Positions 4,839 through 5,803 of a DNA stretch of 5,803 nucleotides are shown piece by piece (the stretch's first letter is position 1; each line of letters opens with the position of its first letter). The notes below the pieces were generated by a model that was not told the origin of the DNA, searched no databases, and was given only the letters and a program-made list of their open reading frames with translations. The translations under genes were made by a program, and so were the position numbers. Source of the DNA: Moraxellaceae bacterium (GTDB taxonomy: Bacteria; Pseudomonadota; Gammaproteobacteria; Pseudomonadales; UBA3067); contig NVTH01000148.1 of NCBI GenBank assembly GCA_002401525.1, positions 2,192 through 7,994 on the forward strand, read 5' to 3'.

Positions 4839-5803
4839 ATGAAATTCGCCACTCGAATTTTCGCCCTCTTATTCGCCTGCACACCGATCGTGTGTTTTTC
4901 TGAAATTCTGGCCATGGTCAATTACGAAAGCAAAACTGCCGAATCTTTGAAATCACTAAAACTCTCCGCCCCCGCAAAAAGAGAAGAAGGCATTGCCATC
5001 ATCGACGTCGATCCGAAATCCGATGATTTCGGAAAAATATTAATGAACATTCCGTTACCCGGCGACCTAATAGCTCACCATATTTTTTATGACCGAACCA
5101 TGACCAAGGCGTACATCTCCGCGCTTGGCAAGCCGGAATTACGAATCATGGACCTAACGCGTTTCCCTTACCGCATTAAAACCATAGATGTGGACTGCCA
5201 AGTGGGTGAAGACGTGACGTTCTCAGAAGACAACAGCACGTGGTACCTCACCTGCATGGGATCGGGCAATATCATTGTCGGTCGAGTAGCCACCGATGAG
5301 ATTATTGGCAACATTAGTACTGAAAAACCCTACCCACATGGCTTGGCCATCCACACTGAAATTGACAGAATATTAGTCACCAACACGGTGAGAGCCTCTG
5401 ATCTTGGGGATGCGGGTGAGTACGTGACGGTGATTGAAGCCAGTACCAATACCGTACTGCGTAGCTTAAAGGTTTCCGAAAAAGCCTCGCCCGCAGGAGC
5501 GGCACCAGTAGAGATTTTATTCGTCCCAGGCGCAACACCACCACTGGCCTACGTGACCAACATGTTTGGAAATACGCTGTGGTCACTCAAATGGAACCCC
5601 GAAAATAAAACATTCAAACAACAACAAGCCTTCGACTTCAACACCATTAAAGCAGGCGTTCCGCTGGAAATATATTTCAATAAAAAGGCTGATCGATTGT
5701 TTATCACTACTGCGAAGCCAGGCAAATTACACGTATTCGATTTATCGAAAAGTCTTCTCAAACCAGACTTGATCGCCACCATAGAGGCTGCCGAAGGGGC
5801 ACA
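4839..5803 (+). CDS. Secreted beta-propeller protein, YncE / SBP56-like (C-terminal end cut off)
   Basis: The frame is open from the ATG at 4839 to the right edge: 321 codons and two bases of the next. Residues 1-21 look like a Sec signal peptide (basic start, hydrophobic FALLFACTPIVCF), so the mature protein is probably periplasmic. An LFAC at 11-14 resembles a lipobox, but Phe at -2 makes lipidation doubtful. The rest shows blade-like repeats of a beta-propeller: HHIFYDRTMTKAYIS (80-94), VTFSEDNSTWYLTC (126-139), PHGLAIHTEIDRILVTNTV (166-184), PVEILFVPGATPPLAYVTN (223-241), PLEIYFNKKADRLFITTAKP (275-294), and the start of another at EAAEGA. These match the YVTN/YncE-type and SBP56-like propellers; some relatives bind metal or act as oxidoreductases (SBP56 is a methanethiol oxidase), but no active site can be named here. 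Cys120 and Cys139 could form a disulfide between neighbouring strands. It is divergent from a polytopic membrane protein of unknown role. Confidence 0.85.
   Translation, partial: MKFATRIFALLFACTPIVCFSEILAMVNYESKTAESLKSLKLSAPAKREEGIAIIDVDPKSDDFGKILMNIPLPGDLIAHHIFYDRTMTKAYISALGKPELRIMDLTRFPYRIKTIDVDCQVGEDVTFSEDNSTWYLTCMGSGNIIVGRVATDEIIGNISTEKPYPHGLAIHTEIDRILVTNTVRASDLGDAGEYVTVIEASTNTVLRSLKVSEKASPAGAAPVEILFVPGATPPLAYVTNMFGNTLWSLKWNPENKTFKQQQAFDFNTIKAGVPLEIYFNKKADRLFITTAKPGKLHVFDLSKSLLKPDLIATIEAAEGA

Noticed and set aside
4880..4884. Lipoprotein signal (LFAC) in the beta-propeller protein
   Set aside because: Phe at the -2 position is atypical for a lipobox and an ordinary Sec cleavage site further on is more likely.
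5377..5782. Short open frames on both strands within the beta-propeller gene
   Set aside because: The plus-strand propeller frame is continuous with blade motifs throughout; the others overlap it fully and show no domain.

Overview
The window looks like chromosomal DNA of a free-living, probably marine, gammaproteobacterium of moderate GC content. This rests on codon use, Shine-Dalgarno sites and the gene families present; no marker gene fixes the genus. It holds six protein genes, two cut by the window edges, and no RNA gene, insertion sequence or CRISPR array.

Left part (1-1959): a partial flavin split-barrel (NimA / pyridoxamine-phosphate-oxidase-like) gene runs leftward. It is divergent from a complete MocR-family regulator (GntR-type winged helix fused to an aminotransferase-fold domain). 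The 154 bp between them carries four copies of a 9-bp box of the form GGWNYCAGT. Two of these lie in a 16-bp direct repeat (14/16 identical) exactly 72 bp apart. This is the best candidate for the regulator's operator. The last copy overlaps the regulator's own TTG start.

Middle part (1960-3180): after a short AT-rich array of about six 17-bp repeats comes a leftward TetR-family repressor gene. It is divergent from a small MAPEG-family membrane protein gene (glutathione-S-transferase-like or detoxification family). A near-perfect 18-bp palindrome (16/18) lies between them, inside the predicted TetR promoter. The layout is that of a repressor controlling itself and its neighbour.

Right part (3183-5803): a leftward gene for an uncharacterised polytopic membrane protein of 503 residues ends 2 bp from the MAPEG stop. 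It is divergent from a secreted beta-propeller protein (YncE / SBP56-like) that runs off the right edge. Predicted cleavage of the membrane protein's signal would leave a histidine at its mature N-terminus, and it has further conspicuous intramembrane histidines. This pair is the least understood and most interesting part of the window, and a link to metal or redox chemistry is only a hypothesis.

Overall the window is three divergent gene pairs laid end to end. Each pair has a short shared control region, and two of the three include a regulator.
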